Source: JAWXCE01 sp034440495 | GTDB lineage: Bacteria > Pseudomonadota > Alphaproteobacteria > Rhizobiales > Rhodomicrobiaceae | Assembly (NCBI GenBank): GCA_034440495.1 | Contig: JAWXCE010000042.1 | Location: 118,567 to 182,566 of the forward strand | DNA length: 64,000 bases | Direction: 5' to 3' | Part shown: one piece after another, positions 42,035-50,695 of the stretch | How positions within the stretch are numbered: position 1 is the stretch's first letter | Layout of the letters: each line of letters opens with the position of its first letter | Program-made: the position numbers and the translations under genes | The notes under the pieces: generated by a model | The model's input: the letters and a program-made list of their open reading frames with translations, nothing else | Told to the model about the DNA's origin: nothing | The model's database searches: none

Positions 42035-42228
42035 CAGCGTTTCTCCTCAAGACCAGACTGATTCAATATGCTGTTCAACGTGCCCAGCGGCAAGTCATCA
42101 GATAACTTTCCAGAAACAGTTGCCCGTCCAGGCTTAGATGGATGCTTAAATTGCCGGTGGCTACCTCGTGTCGTGACAAGAAACCAGCCATCAGTTTCGA
42201 GCAGCTTGATGATATCCCTAACTTTCAT
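42034..42228 (-). CDS. hicA: HicA mRNA interferase toxin
   Basis: 64 aa. Double-stranded RNA-binding-like HicA: KVRDIIKLLETDGWFLVTTR, GSHRQFKHP with the catalytic His, and LPLGTLNSILNQSGL. Its ATG overlaps the serS stop by four bases, so the toxin gene is translationally coupled to serS. The complete HicAB module has been inserted into the serS-surE junction without spacer. Confidence 0.93.
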   Translation of the reverse strand: MKVRDIIKLLETDGWFLVTTRGSHRQFKHPSKPGRATVSGKLSDDLPLGTLNSILNQSGLEEKR

Positions 42229-43634
42229 GTCGGAGGTGAGATGGCCTCCAGCCCGCCCATGTAGGGGATGAGGGCGGCGGGGATGGACACAGAGCCGTCA
42301 GGCTGCTGGTAGTTTTCGAGCACGGCGACGAGGGTGCGCCCGACCGCGAGACCGGAGCCGTTCAGCGTGTGGATGAATTGCGGCTTGCCGTCCGCGTCAC
42401 GGTAGCGGGCGTTCATCCGCCGGGCCTGGAAGTCGCCGCAGTTCGAGCAGCTTGAGATTTCGCGATAGGCGTCCTGGCCGGGCAGCCAAACCTCGATGTC
42501 GTAGGTTTTGCGCGCGGAGAAGCCCATGTCGCCGGTGCAGAGCAGCATGGTGCGGAACGGCAGTTCGAGGCGGCGCAGCACTTCCTCGGCGGAGGCGGTC
42601 ATGCGTTCGTGCTCGGCCTCGGATTGCTCGGGTGTGGCGATAGAGACGAGTTCGACCTTGGAAAACTGATGCTGTCGGATCATGCCGCGCGTGTCGCGCC
42701 CCGCCGCCCCGGCCTCGGCGCGGAAACACGGCGTATGCGCGGTCAGCCGCATCGGTAACTCGGCCTCCGCGAGGATGGATTCCCGCACAAGGTTGGTAAG
42801 GGGAACTTCTGCGGTGGGGATGAGCCAATAATGATCTCGATTTCGGAGCTGTTCGAGTATTCCAGCCAACGCCGTGATGGAAGAACTCGCATCAACAGCT
42901 TCGGTGATTTCTGCGCCCCGATCCCAAACTTCTACGTCTAGGACTCGAGCCACATTAAACAAATCGTCCTTGAATTTCGGCAGTTGCCCGGTGCCGAACA
43001 TGGCGTCGTCCTTGACGAGCAGCGGCGGGTTGACCTCGGTATAGCCGCCGAGCTGACCCTCCGCCCGTCCCGTATGCAGGTCGAGCATGAAGGCGCCGAG
43101 CGCGCGCTCCAGCCGGGCGAGAGCGCCTTTTAGCACCACGAAGCGCGCGCCCGACATTTTCGCCGCCGCCTCGAAATCCATCAGGCCGAGCGCCTCGCCG
43201 ATCTCGAAATGCTGCTTTGGCTCGAAGTCGAACTTGCGCGGCTTACCCACCGTGCGCAGCACTACGTTCGCCTTTTCGTCCGCGCCCTGTGGCACGTCAT
43301 CGGCGGGCAAATTCGGGATATGCGAAAGCGCGTTGCGCAAGTCCTCGTCGAGCCGCTTTTCCTCCGCCTCGCCCGCGCTGAGCGCATCCTTGAGGCTCGC
43401 CACCTCGGCTATGAGCTTGTCCGCCAGCGCCGGATCGCCGCCCTTACCCCTCGCCTTGCCGATCTCCTTGGAGGCCGCGTTGCGCCGCGCCTGGACTTCC
43501 TGCACCCGCGTGACAGCCGCGCGACGCTCCTCGTCCAGCGCCAGAATCGCCGCCGACTGAGGCTCAAGCCCGCGCCGCGCCAGCCCGGCGTCGAAGCCTT
43601 CCGCGTTCTCGCGAATCCATTTCAAGTCGTGCAC
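42225..43634 (-). CDS. serS: Seryl-tRNA synthetase with internal insertion
   Basis: Charges tRNA-Ser. N-terminal coiled coil (residues ~30-100) and class II core: LGGYTEVNPPLLV, YWLIPTAEVPLTNLV, FRAEAGAAGRDTRGMIRQHQ (motif 2, split here), TLNGSGLAVGRTLVAVLEN (motif 3). At 469 aa it is ~40 longer than the usual 425-430. The excess is at about residues 225-265 (42835-42965), where a short turn normally precedes YWLIPTAE. There the sequence VARVLDVEVWDRGAEITEAV is rather AT-rich. Core motifs are intact. Confidence 0.95.
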   Translation of the reverse strand: MHDLKWIRENAEGFDAGLARRGLEPQSAAILALDEERRAAVTRVQEVQARRNAASKEIGKARGKGGDPALADKLIAEVASLKDALSAGEAEEKRLDEDLRNALSHIPNLPADDVPQGADEKANVVLRTVGKPRKFDFEPKQHFEIGEALGLMDFEAAAKMSGARFVVLKGALARLERALGAFMLDLHTGRAEGQLGGYTEVNPPLLVKDDAMFGTGQLPKFKDDLFNVARVLDVEVWDRGAEITEAVDASSSITALAGILEQLRNRDHYWLIPTAEVPLTNLVRESILAEAELPMRLTAHTPCFRAEAGAAGRDTRGMIRQHQFSKVELVSIATPEQSEAEHERMTASAEEVLRRLELPFRTMLLCTGDMGFSARKTYDIEVWLPGQDAYREISSCSNCGDFQARRMNARYRDADGKPQFIHTLNGSGLAVGRTLVAVLENYQQPDGSVSIPAALIPYMGGLEAISPPT

Positions 43635-43725
43635 GGCGGTCTCCTCAAGGCTCTATGCGGCAAGCGCCAGCTATAAAACCATGGGAGAACCGCGTCCAGC
43701 GCACATCGCCGGTAATACCCGGATG

Positions 43726-44289
43726 TTACGCGATGGGCGTGCGGCTGTGCTCGCCTTCGAGGATTTCCTCGGCGATTTTTTCGCAGAACGCGGGGATATC
43801 ATCGGGCTGGCGGCTGGTGATGACGCCCTCATCGGTCACAACCGCCTCGTCGCGCCATTCCGCGCCCGCGTTGATCACGTCGGTCTTGATGGATTTGTAC
43901 GAGGTTGCGTTCTTGCCCTTCAGCACGCCCGCCTCGATCAGCAGCCACGGCGCGTGGCAGATGGCGGCGATGGTTTTCCCGTCATTATAAAAATCGCGGA
44001 CGAAGGCGACGGCGTCCGGGTTGGCGCGCAGGATGTCGGGGTTCATCTGGCCGCCGGGCAGCACCAGCGCATCGTAATCGGTGACGACAGCATCCGACAA
44101 CACCTTGTCGACAGGCACACTGGCGCCCCAATCCTTGTCATCCCACCCTTTGATCTCGCCCGCCTCAGGCGCGATGACGTGCACGGTCGCGCCCTCCTTG
44201 CGCAGCCATGCGAGCGGCTTTTCAAGCTCCGATTGCTCGAAACCGTTGGTCGATAGAATTGCAATTGTTTTGCCGGATAACTGCGCCAT
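43726..44289 (-). CDS. DJ-1/PfpI-family protein (YhbO-like)
   Basis: 187 aa. Flavodoxin-like DJ-1/PfpI fold: IAILSTNGFEQSELEKPL, DALVLPGGQMNPD, IAAICHAPWLLIEAG (nucleophilic Cys), DVINAGAEWRDEAVV. Relatives act as deglycases/glyoxalase-like or stress chaperones. Stands between serS and tatC on the same strand. Confidence 0.94.
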   Translation of the reverse strand: MAQLSGKTIAILSTNGFEQSELEKPLAWLRKEGATVHVIAPEAGEIKGWDDKDWGASVPVDKVLSDAVVTDYDALVLPGGQMNPDILRANPDAVAFVRDFYNDGKTIAAICHAPWLLIEAGVLKGKNATSYKSIKTDVINAGAEWRDEAVVTDEGVITSRQPDDIPAFCEKIAEEILEGEHSRTPIA

Positions 44290-44353
44290 GATTTCCTCCA
44301 GGTTTGCTCATGGAGAAACGGCGAACGGCCTTAACTGTTCCGCTAATGCAATA

Positions 44354-45145
44354 CTATGCTTCGGCGGCATGCTCGGCCTCTTTTGCGTCGCGTTTTTTCT
44401 CGACCATGCGCGCCGAAATGATCGACAGCTCATATAACAGCAGCGTCGGCACGGCGAGGCACGTCTGGCTGATCGGATCGGGCGGCGTCAGCAGCGCGGC
44501 GGCGATGAACACAAGCACGATTGCATAGCGCCGCTTGGATCGAAGCCACTCCGAGGTAACAAGCCCGGCCTTCGCCAGCAGCGTCAGCAGCACCGGCAAC
44601 TGGAAGCAGATTCCAAAACCCAATATCAGCGCCATAATAAAGCTGAGATATTCGCTGACACGAGCCGTAAGTTGGATCCCAACCTGCCCATCGCCAGCGG
44701 GTTGCTGCATCGACAGGAAGAATTTCATCGTTAGCGGCGTGATAACGAAATAAACCAGCGCCGCGCCCAAGCTAAACAGCACTGGTGTCGCGATGAGAAA
44801 CGGCAGAAATGCGCCCTTTTCGTTCTTATAAAGTCCAGGCGCTACAAACATATAAATCTGCGTCGCAATAACCGGAAACGCCAGAAATAGCGCGCCAAAA
44901 AGGGCCAGCCGCATCTGGGTGAAAAAGAACTCTTGCGGCGCCGTGTAAATCATCTCGACGGGAACGTTCTCGCCCGCCGCCCACTGATACGGCAACACAA
45001 GAATGTTGTAGATATCGCGCGCGAAGAAGAAGCAGATTGCAAAGCAGAGGACGATAGAAATGATTGCCCAGATCAGCCGTTGGCGCAACTCGATCAGGTG
45101 ATCGAGAAGCGGCGCCTTGCTGTGTTCGAAATTCTCCGCAGTCAT
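44354..45145 (-). CDS. tatC: Sec-independent translocase subunit TatC
   Basis: 263 aa, six membrane segments. Opens PLLDHLIELRQRLIWAI and has the first periplasmic loop with QEFFFTQMRLALFGALFL, the receptor region for twin-arginine signals. Exports folded proteins. Operon order tatA-tatB-tatC with a 14-base gap from tatB. Confidence 0.97.
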   Translation of the reverse strand: MTAENFEHSKAPLLDHLIELRQRLIWAIISIVLCFAICFFFARDIYNILVLPYQWAAGENVPVEMIYTAPQEFFFTQMRLALFGALFLAFPVIATQIYMFVAPGLYKNEKGAFLPFLIATPVLFSLGAALVYFVITPLTMKFFLSMQQPAGDGQVGIQLTARVSEYLSFIMALILGFGICFQLPVLLTLLAKAGLVTSEWLRSKRRYAIVLVFIAAALLTPPDPISQTCLAVPTLLLYELSIISARMVEKKRDAKEAEHAAEA

Positions 45146-45159
45146 TTACGCTTCCAATA

Positions 45160-45603
45160 TCAAGCTGACGCGGTGTGGGCGCGAGGCAATTCTGGCTTCT
45201 CTTCTCGGGGCGCGTCAGCGTTAGCCGCCATATTACCAGCGCCTTTCTCAAGCTCTGAACTGGGCAGCTGTGAAGGCTTTTGCTCCAGGCTGGCTTCATA
45301 GGCTGAAGGGCTGAGTGGCGTATCGCTTGGCGGAGCAGGCGCGCGCAATGTCTCGTTGATGCTGTTACGTATCTGGGTCGCCGGATTCATGTCGCTTACC
45401 GCTCGGATGTCGCGCTGGATATCTTCAAAGCCGCTATCCCGTACCGAGTCCTCGAACTGACGGCGAAAATCGTCGGCGGAGCGCCTGAATTTATTCAGCG
45501 TTTTACCCAGACCGCGCAGCACGCCAGGCAGCTCTTTCGGGCCGATAACTACAATAGCCACCACGGCAATCAGCAGTAGTTCCGACCAGCCAATTTCAAA
45601 CAT
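45160..45603 (-). CDS. tatB: Twin-arginine translocase subunit TatB
   Basis: 147 aa. FEIGWSELLLIAVVAIVVIG membrane helix, conserved PKELPGVLRGLGK hinge and amphipathic helix, then a variable soluble tail. Forms the substrate-binding complex with TatC. Confidence 0.95.
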   Translation of the reverse strand: MFEIGWSELLLIAVVAIVVIGPKELPGVLRGLGKTLNKFRRSADDFRRQFEDSVRDSGFEDIQRDIRAVSDMNPATQIRNSINETLRAPAPPSDTPLSPSAYEASLEQKPSQLPSSELEKGAGNMAANADAPREEKPELPRAHTASA

Positions 45604-45650
45604 GGCTTAAGGTTTCCACAGCGAATGCGTCGCGCGCACGAGCACAAGCA

Positions 45651-45914
45651 TCAACCAGCCTTTGTTTCCGTGCCGGTATGCACGGTGGACGCAGGTTTGC
45701 CCTGAGCGCTGTTTTCCAGCGATTTGGCAATATCCGCGCGCACCTCTTCCTCGTCCGATAGTCCTTTTTTAAAGCTTTTGATGCCCTTTGCGACATCGCC
45801 CATCAGATCGGAGATTTTCCCACGCCCGAACAGCAGGACAATCAATCCGACTACGATCAGCATCTGGAACCAGCTTGGGGCCAGATACATCAGTTGCATA
45901 TTTGTTTCACTCAT
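45651..45914 (-). CDS. tatA: Twin-arginine translocase subunit TatA
   Basis: 87 aa from ATG 45914, chosen because GAGGA lies just upstream; the open frame extends further. LAPSWFQMLIVVGLIVLLFG helix, GRGKISDLMGDVAKGIKSF hinge and amphipathic helix, charged tail. Polymerises into the translocation pore. 47 bases before tatB. Confidence 0.93.
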   Translation of the reverse strand: MSETNMQLMYLAPSWFQMLIVVGLIVLLFGRGKISDLMGDVAKGIKSFKKGLSDEEEVRADIAKSLENSAQGKPASTVHTGTETKAG

Positions 45915-46000
45915 ATCCAAAATCCTCATTTGCCTGCTGTGAACATAAGCAGAAAGGTCGCCTGACGCAACTACGGAAGGCATAGCGCGAGGTCATTTCG

Positions 46001-47083
46001 TTAAGCATCAAGCCTGCGAGCGCCGCCAGCGTCGAACACGAGCGCGGTTTCTGGGGCAATCGTCAATCCAATCTCTTCACCAGGATCAATCCCGTTGCTC
46101 CCGCGGCGCACGTTTAAAGGCGCATCCAGCCCTTCCACGGCAATTTCAAACAGGATGTCGTTTCCTAAAAAACGCCGCGCTATGACCCTGCCTGGCACAC
46201 CCTGTCCTGACGCCGTCATCACTATATCGTTTGGGCGCAAACAAAGTTGCGCATGACCATCCTCTACGCCTGGCGCGGGAAACGCGCCGAGCGGCGAAAT
46301 CGCGATGCCGCGAAGCGCTTCACAAGGAACCACGTTCACGTGCGAAAACGCCTGCGCGACATAAAGGTCGGCGGGCCGGTTATAAAGATCTTTGGCTTTG
46401 CCATCCTGCACCAGCCGGCCGCCGCGCATGACAGCAATCCGGTCGCTAAGGCGCATTGCCTCCTCCGCGTCGTGGGTAACGATAATGGCCGTCGCCCGGG
46501 CCTCGCGCAGCACGGACATTGCATCCTCCCGTACAGTCTGGCGCAGTTGACCGTCCAAACCGGAGAACGGCTCGTCCATGAGCAGAACCGATGGACGCGG
46601 CGCAATCGCTCTCGCCAAAGCGACCCGCTGTTGCTGACCGCCTGAAAGCGCGTGAGAGTAATGTTGCTCGTAATCGCCAAGACCGACGCGATCCAGCGCC
46701 ACACGAGCCTCGCGAAGGGCGGCCTCGCGCCCCAGCCGCTTGAGCCCAAAGGCGACGTTATCGATAATGCAAAGATGTGGAAACAACGCGAAATCCTGAA
46801 ACATCAGCCCGACGCCGCGCTTGTCCGGCGGCACGTGCCGCGCGCCAGACACTTCGAGGCCAGCAATGTCGATCCGCCCAGACGTGGGCTTTTCAATTCC
46901 GGCGATCAGCCTCAACAGGGTGGATTTACCGCATCCGGAAGGACCCAGCAGGCAAACGATCTCGCCCGTTGCAACAGCCAGTGTCAGGTTGTCAACGGCC
47001 GCAACATCGCCGTAGTGCCGCGAAACGTTTCGCATGGCCACTTCAACGGCGATTGTCGCGGCGGCCTTTCGCCTTCCAGGCAC
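46001..47083 (-). CDS. ABC transporter ATP-binding protein (FbpC/PotA type), orphan
   Basis: 360 aa from GTG 47083; the frame is open to an ATG at 47269 but residues before the IAVEVAMRNVS strand are not family-like. Walker A LLGPSGCGKSTLLRL, signature LSGGQQQRVALARA, Walker B VLLMDEPFSGLDG, H-loop VTHDAEEAM, then a TOBE-like C-terminal domain. This type energises Fe3+, spermidine/putrescine or similar uptake. No permease or binding-protein gene is adjacent, so its partners must lie elsewhere. Confidence 0.9.
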   Translation of the reverse strand: MPGRRKAAATIAVEVAMRNVSRHYGDVAAVDNLTLAVATGEIVCLLGPSGCGKSTLLRLIAGIEKPTSGRIDIAGLEVSGARHVPPDKRGVGLMFQDFALFPHLCIIDNVAFGLKRLGREAALREARVALDRVGLGDYEQHYSHALSGGQQQRVALARAIAPRPSVLLMDEPFSGLDGQLRQTVREDAMSVLREARATAIIVTHDAEEAMRLSDRIAVMRGGRLVQDGKAKDLYNRPADLYVAQAFSHVNVVPCEALRGIAISPLGAFPAPGVEDGHAQLCLRPNDIVMTASGQGVPGRVIARRFLGNDILFEIAVEGLDAPLNVRRGSNGIDPGEEIGLTIAPETALVFDAGGARRLDA

Positions 47084-47468
47084 GACCGATCGGCTGGCGA
47101 ATGGTCGGGCGCTGAGGTCGGATGCTTTAAACCGCAAAAACAAAGGATAAATTTCCAATCGGCGCCAGGCTGGCGCTATGCGAAGTCTCACACGTCTGCA
47201 AGCATTCCATGCGAGCCCAATGTCAGCCTTTTTGACGCGCGGTTCAAGCGCTTCCTTACACGAAAGCAATTGTAAGCAGCGGAACTGTATGTATGAACAA
47301 TTCGTTCAGAAAAAAGTCATTTTTGGTTCGTCTTAAATGATTGCTCTCAACGGATGGAAAAGCGCTCAAGCTCTGACGCATCCGATGACAGCTCAGGCAA
47401 AGCGTGCATTAGATTTTGAATACCGGCGTAACTGGGTGAACGGTAGACACCAAATAAGGGAGACTGGC

Positions 47469-47846
47469 ATGAGAGCTTTATTGTTAGGCGCTGCGGCGCT
47501 GTTTGCATTTTCAAGCACGAGTTTTGCGCAAGCCGCCAAACCCGCAGAAACCGTTAAACCTGCCGAAGTGGCGAAACTCGCCGCTGACATTAAAGGCGAT
47601 GCGGCCAAGCTGAAATCATACTGCGAAATGCAGGACCTTTATAACCAGTCGTACGAAGCGGGCGAGAAAAAGGACGAGAAGAAAGCCGAAGAGCTGGCGA
47701 ATAAAGCCGATGATCTCGGCAAAGGCCTCGGCGGCGACTATGAAAAAATTATGAACGCCGGCGCCGACATCGACCCTGAGTCAAAAGAAGGCCAGGAGTT
47801 TTATGCTGGCTTTGAAGACCTCGATAAATCCTGCGAGAAGAAATAG
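47469..47846 (+). CDS. Small exported helical protein, unknown
   Basis: 125 aa from ATG 47469 (AAGGGA upstream). Signal peptide MRALLLGAAALFAFSSTSFAQ. The mature part is rich in Lys, Glu and Ala and helical (AGEKKDEKKAEELANKADDL), with two Cys (SYCEMQD and DKSCEKK) that could form a disulfide. Similar small periplasmic proteins occur in Hyphomicrobiales; function unknown. Followed by a bidirectional terminator. Confidence 0.75.
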   Translation: MRALLLGAAALFAFSSTSFAQAAKPAETVKPAEVAKLAADIKGDAAKLKSYCEMQDLYNQSYEAGEKKDEKKAEELANKADDLGKGLGGDYEKIMNAGADIDPESKEGQEFYAGFEDLDKSCEKK

Positions 47847-47865
47847 CTTTAGTTTAGATATCAAG

Positions 47866-47896
47866 GAAAGCGCTAGTCATCGCGGCTGGCGCTTTC
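47866..47896. terminator. Bidirectional hairpin between convergent genes
   Basis: GAAAGCGC (47866-47873) pairs with GCGCTTTC (47889-47896), extended by CTAG/CTGG pairs, in the 49-base gap between the small exported gene and arfB. Acts plausibly as a shared terminator. Confidence 0.55.
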
Positions 47897-48321
47897 TAGT
47901 CTTCATCCGGCTTTGCCCTATCACGCTTAATTACAGAACGGGCAGTCTTCGATTGCATCCGTCGGCGCTTGCTCGCCAATGTCGGCCGAGTTGCGAGCCG
48001 GGGTTTGGGCGGCTCGGCGGCGCGGACAATCAAATCGACAAGGCGGGCGCGAGCCGCAGCCCTGTTTCGTTCCTGTGTCCGGTGTTCGCGAGCAACAAGT
48101 ACGATAACGCCGTCCAGCGTTAAGCGTCGCCCTGCGAGCCGCATCAGCCGCTCACGCACCGATGTTGGCAGAGATGGCGATAGGGCCGCGTTGAAGCGCA
48201 ACTGCACGGCGGTCGCGACCTTATTGACGTTTTGCCCGCCCGGCCCTGACGCCTGAATGAAGCGCTCTTCGATCTCGTCCTCGTTGATGGAGAGGCGCGG
48301 CGTGACTTGAATTAGTGGCAT
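47896..48321 (-). CDS. arfB: Peptidyl-tRNA hydrolase ArfB (YaeJ)
   Basis: 141 aa. Ribosome-rescue factor that releases peptides from stalled non-stop ribosomes. Catalytic GGQ in IQASGPGGQNVNKVATAV, and a basic C-terminal tail (KRRRMQSKTARSVIKRDR) that enters the empty mRNA channel. Normal length. Confidence 0.95.
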   Translation of the reverse strand: MPLIQVTPRLSINEDEIEERFIQASGPGGQNVNKVATAVQLRFNAALSPSLPTSVRERLMRLAGRRLTLDGVIVLVAREHRTQERNRAAARARLVDLIVRAAEPPKPRLATRPTLASKRRRMQSKTARSVIKRDRAKPDED

Positions 48322-48343
48322 CGTGTGCGGCTCATCGAAGGTG

Positions 48344-48430
48344 CGTCATGACAAGGCTGCATTGCCATTGCGGCAATCCATGCCAAACCATTCTAACCAT
48401 GGAATGCTTCGCGTGCGCTCGCAATGACGG
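48344..48430. repeat. Palindromic repeat copy (intergenic, diverged)
   Basis: GCGTCATGAC and CATTGCCATTGCGGCAATCCA on the left, ATGGAATGCTTCGCGTGCGC and TCGCAATGACGG on the right, the frequent GTCATTGC...GCAATGAC design. Lies between the divergent-facing ends of arfB and the HI0933 gene. Confidence 0.6.
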
Positions 48431-48442
48431 GCTATTGGCTGT

Positions 48443-49624
48443 TTAGATTGACTGTCCGGCCGCCCAGCCGCTCGACCATGCCCACTGGAAATTATATCCC
48501 CCTAGCCACCCCGTCACGTCAACGGCTTCCCCTATCACGTAAAGCCCCGGCACGGCCTTCGACTCCATGGTCTTAGACGACAGCCCGGTCGTGTCCACGC
48601 CGCCCAGCGTCACCTCGGCTTTGGCAAAACCCTCGTCGCCGGATGGCTCGACCTCCCAACGTTTAAGCATTCCGGCTAAAACCTCTAGCTTCGCATCGCC
48701 CATATTCGCGATCTGGCCCTTAAGGCCGTTTAGGGCGGCGATGCTGTCCGCCAGCCGCACGGGCAGAAACGCGGCAAGCGCGGTCTTGGCTTCCGCACGC
48801 GGGCGATCACGACGCTGGAGTTTCAGTTGCGCGGCGGGGTCATGGCCCGGCGCGAGGTCAATCTGTAAAGTTTGTCCACGCCGCCAGTAGGAAGAAATTT
48901 GCAAAATCGAGGGGCCGGAGAGGCCGCGATGGGTGAACAGCAGGCCCTCCCGGAACGCCTGCGCGCCGCACTGCACCGCAGCTTCCACCGCGACTCCCGC
49001 CAGCGGCTTGCAAAACTCCAGCATCGCTCCGGAAAACGTAAGCGGCGCCAGCGCCGGGCGCACCTCGGTGATAGCGAGGCCGAACTGGCGCGCAACATCG
49101 TAAGCGAAACCGGTCGCGCCCATTTTCGGGATGGATGGCCCGCCAGTCGCCAGCACCAGCGCGCCCGCTTCAAACACTCCGGCATCCGTCTCGACACGGA
49201 AACGCTCCGCCTTGCTAAGGCTCGTGATACGGTGGCCAAGTTGAATGTCAACTTTCGCTGCAACGCATTCGGCAAGGAGCATGGCGACGATTTCGCGGGC
49301 CGATCCGTCGCAGAAAAGCTGTCCGAGGGTTTTTTCGTGATAGACAATGCGATGCTTCTCGACCAGCGCAATGAAATCCTGGGGCATGTAACGACTCAGC
49401 GCCGACTTGGCGAAGTGCGGATTAGCCGAGATGAACCGCTCCGGCGGTGCCTCAAGATTGGTGAAGTTGCAGCGCCCGCCACCGGAGATGAGGATTTTCT
49501 TGCCTGCCTGATCGGCATGGTCGAGCACCAGCACACGCCGCCCGCGCTGCCCGGCGGTTATGGCGCACATAAGCCCCGCCGCGCCAGCGCCGATAATGAT
49601 CGCGTCGTAAAGCGCCGGTTTCAA
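48443..49624 (-). CDS. HI0933/YhiN-family flavoprotein
   Basis: 393 aa FAD-dependent oxidoreductase. N-terminal Rossmann DAIIIGAGAAGLMCAITAGQ, then KILISGGGRCNFTN, LVLATGGPSIPKMGATGFAY, and the C-terminal LYVIGEAVDVTGWLGGYNFQ. Widely conserved with no firm substrate. Its ATG overlaps the stop of DUF3616 by four bases, so the two are co-translated. Confidence 0.94.
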   Translation of the reverse strand: MKPALYDAIIIGAGAAGLMCAITAGQRGRRVLVLDHADQAGKKILISGGGRCNFTNLEAPPERFISANPHFAKSALSRYMPQDFIALVEKHRIVYHEKTLGQLFCDGSAREIVAMLLAECVAAKVDIQLGHRITSLSKAERFRVETDAGVFEAGALVLATGGPSIPKMGATGFAYDVARQFGLAITEVRPALAPLTFSGAMLEFCKPLAGVAVEAAVQCGAQAFREGLLFTHRGLSGPSILQISSYWRRGQTLQIDLAPGHDPAAQLKLQRRDRPRAEAKTALAAFLPVRLADSIAALNGLKGQIANMGDAKLEVLAGMLKRWEVEPSGDEGFAKAEVTLGGVDTTGLSSKTMESKAVPGLYVIGEAVDVTGWLGGYNFQWAWSSGWAAGQSI

Positions 49625-50586
49625 AGCGCGATTTCGTATGCGTCCGCTTCGATGACGCCGGGGCGGCCCGCGATTTGCTGCGGCCCATCGTTGATGACGA
49701 GAATGCGGCCATCCTCAAGCAACGCCATTGCCTCAGGCTTCACGTTTGGCCGCACGGGCAAGTCCATGAGCTTGCGAACGTCGGTGTCCTTGCCGCCCGC
49801 AAAGGCGCTGCGCCATACGTAAAGCGCATAAGGGCCGTCGACGCTCTCCTGCGGTCCGGCTGAAATGAACGCGTCGCCGCCCGTGCGGAGCAGATCGCGC
49901 ACGGCAAGGCCGCCGAGATCGAGCTTATGCAGCCGTCCCCATGCACCGCCAGCTTTCTTGATGGCGAACTCATCTGCGTCCAGGGTGAAGCTCAAGCGGA
50001 CAAGCGCTGCATGATCGCCGAGCAGCGGGCGGCGCAGGCCAACCAGCGTATCGCCGCCGTTCACGGCAAAGCCTTCGATGTCCAGCCCGTTGCCCTTCTC
50101 GAAAATGGCGTCGTTCAACTCTCCGCCCTCTTTTTCGATGGCCCAAAGCAGGCTGCCTTTCTTCTCTTTTCGCGGCAAACATACGCCCGTTTGCGGTTCG
50201 CCATCCTCCATCACGAGATAGCCGAGAAGGGTGCGCGGCGCTTTCACCTCGTCGGGCGCGCCGCCTAGTTGTGTGCGCTTGATCGCATGCGAGCCGCTAA
50301 TCCATAAACGCTCGCCATCCCACGCCAGCGCCTCGATATCGACTTCCTTGCCCGCTTCCAGCCAGTCGAAATAATCGGCGAGTTCAAACTGCCTGGCCTC
50401 GCCAAAGCCGCCCGGCGTAGGGCTAAGGCGTTCAATCGTAGACCCCTCGTCCGACGCCGTCCACAAATGTGTAAGCGTCCGGGCCGCCCCAGAAATATTG
50501 TCGATTTTGGGTTTCTTGCCCGGTTCCCCAAGCCAGAACGAGGGATCAAGCGCGCTGTAGTCCAATGCAAAAGTGTCGGCGGTCAT
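49621..50586 (-). CDS. DUF3616 protein
   Basis: 321 aa from ATG 50586 (AGAAAGG upstream). Beta-propeller-like DUF3616 elements: DYFDWLEAGKEVDIEALAW, LWISGSHAIKR, NGLDIEGFAVNGGDTLVGLR, NVKPEAMALLEDGRILVIND. Function unknown. First gene of a two-gene unit with the HI0933-like flavoprotein, divergent from prfC with a 109-base promoter gap. Confidence 0.88.
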   Translation of the reverse strand: MTADTFALDYSALDPSFWLGEPGKKPKIDNISGAARTLTHLWTASDEGSTIERLSPTPGGFGEARQFELADYFDWLEAGKEVDIEALAWDGERLWISGSHAIKRTQLGGAPDEVKAPRTLLGYLVMEDGEPQTGVCLPRKEKKGSLLWAIEKEGGELNDAIFEKGNGLDIEGFAVNGGDTLVGLRRPLLGDHAALVRLSFTLDADEFAIKKAGGAWGRLHKLDLGGLAVRDLLRTGGDAFISAGPQESVDGPYALYVWRSAFAGGKDTDVRKLMDLPVRPNVKPEAMALLEDGRILVINDGPQQIAGRPGVIEADAYEIAL

Positions 50587-50695
50587 GGGATGGCCTTTCT
50601 TAGTTTGCCCGTACATTAGCACTTTTGCTAACGCCGAACGATAAGAAGCGTGAGCTGTTCTTGCATCGCGGGCGGAAACGCCCAATAAAGCAGCC

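Noticed and set aside
48872..49822. Open frame antisense to the HI0933-like gene and DUF3616 end
   Set aside because: Crosses two conserved genes on the other strand and has no recognisable motif.
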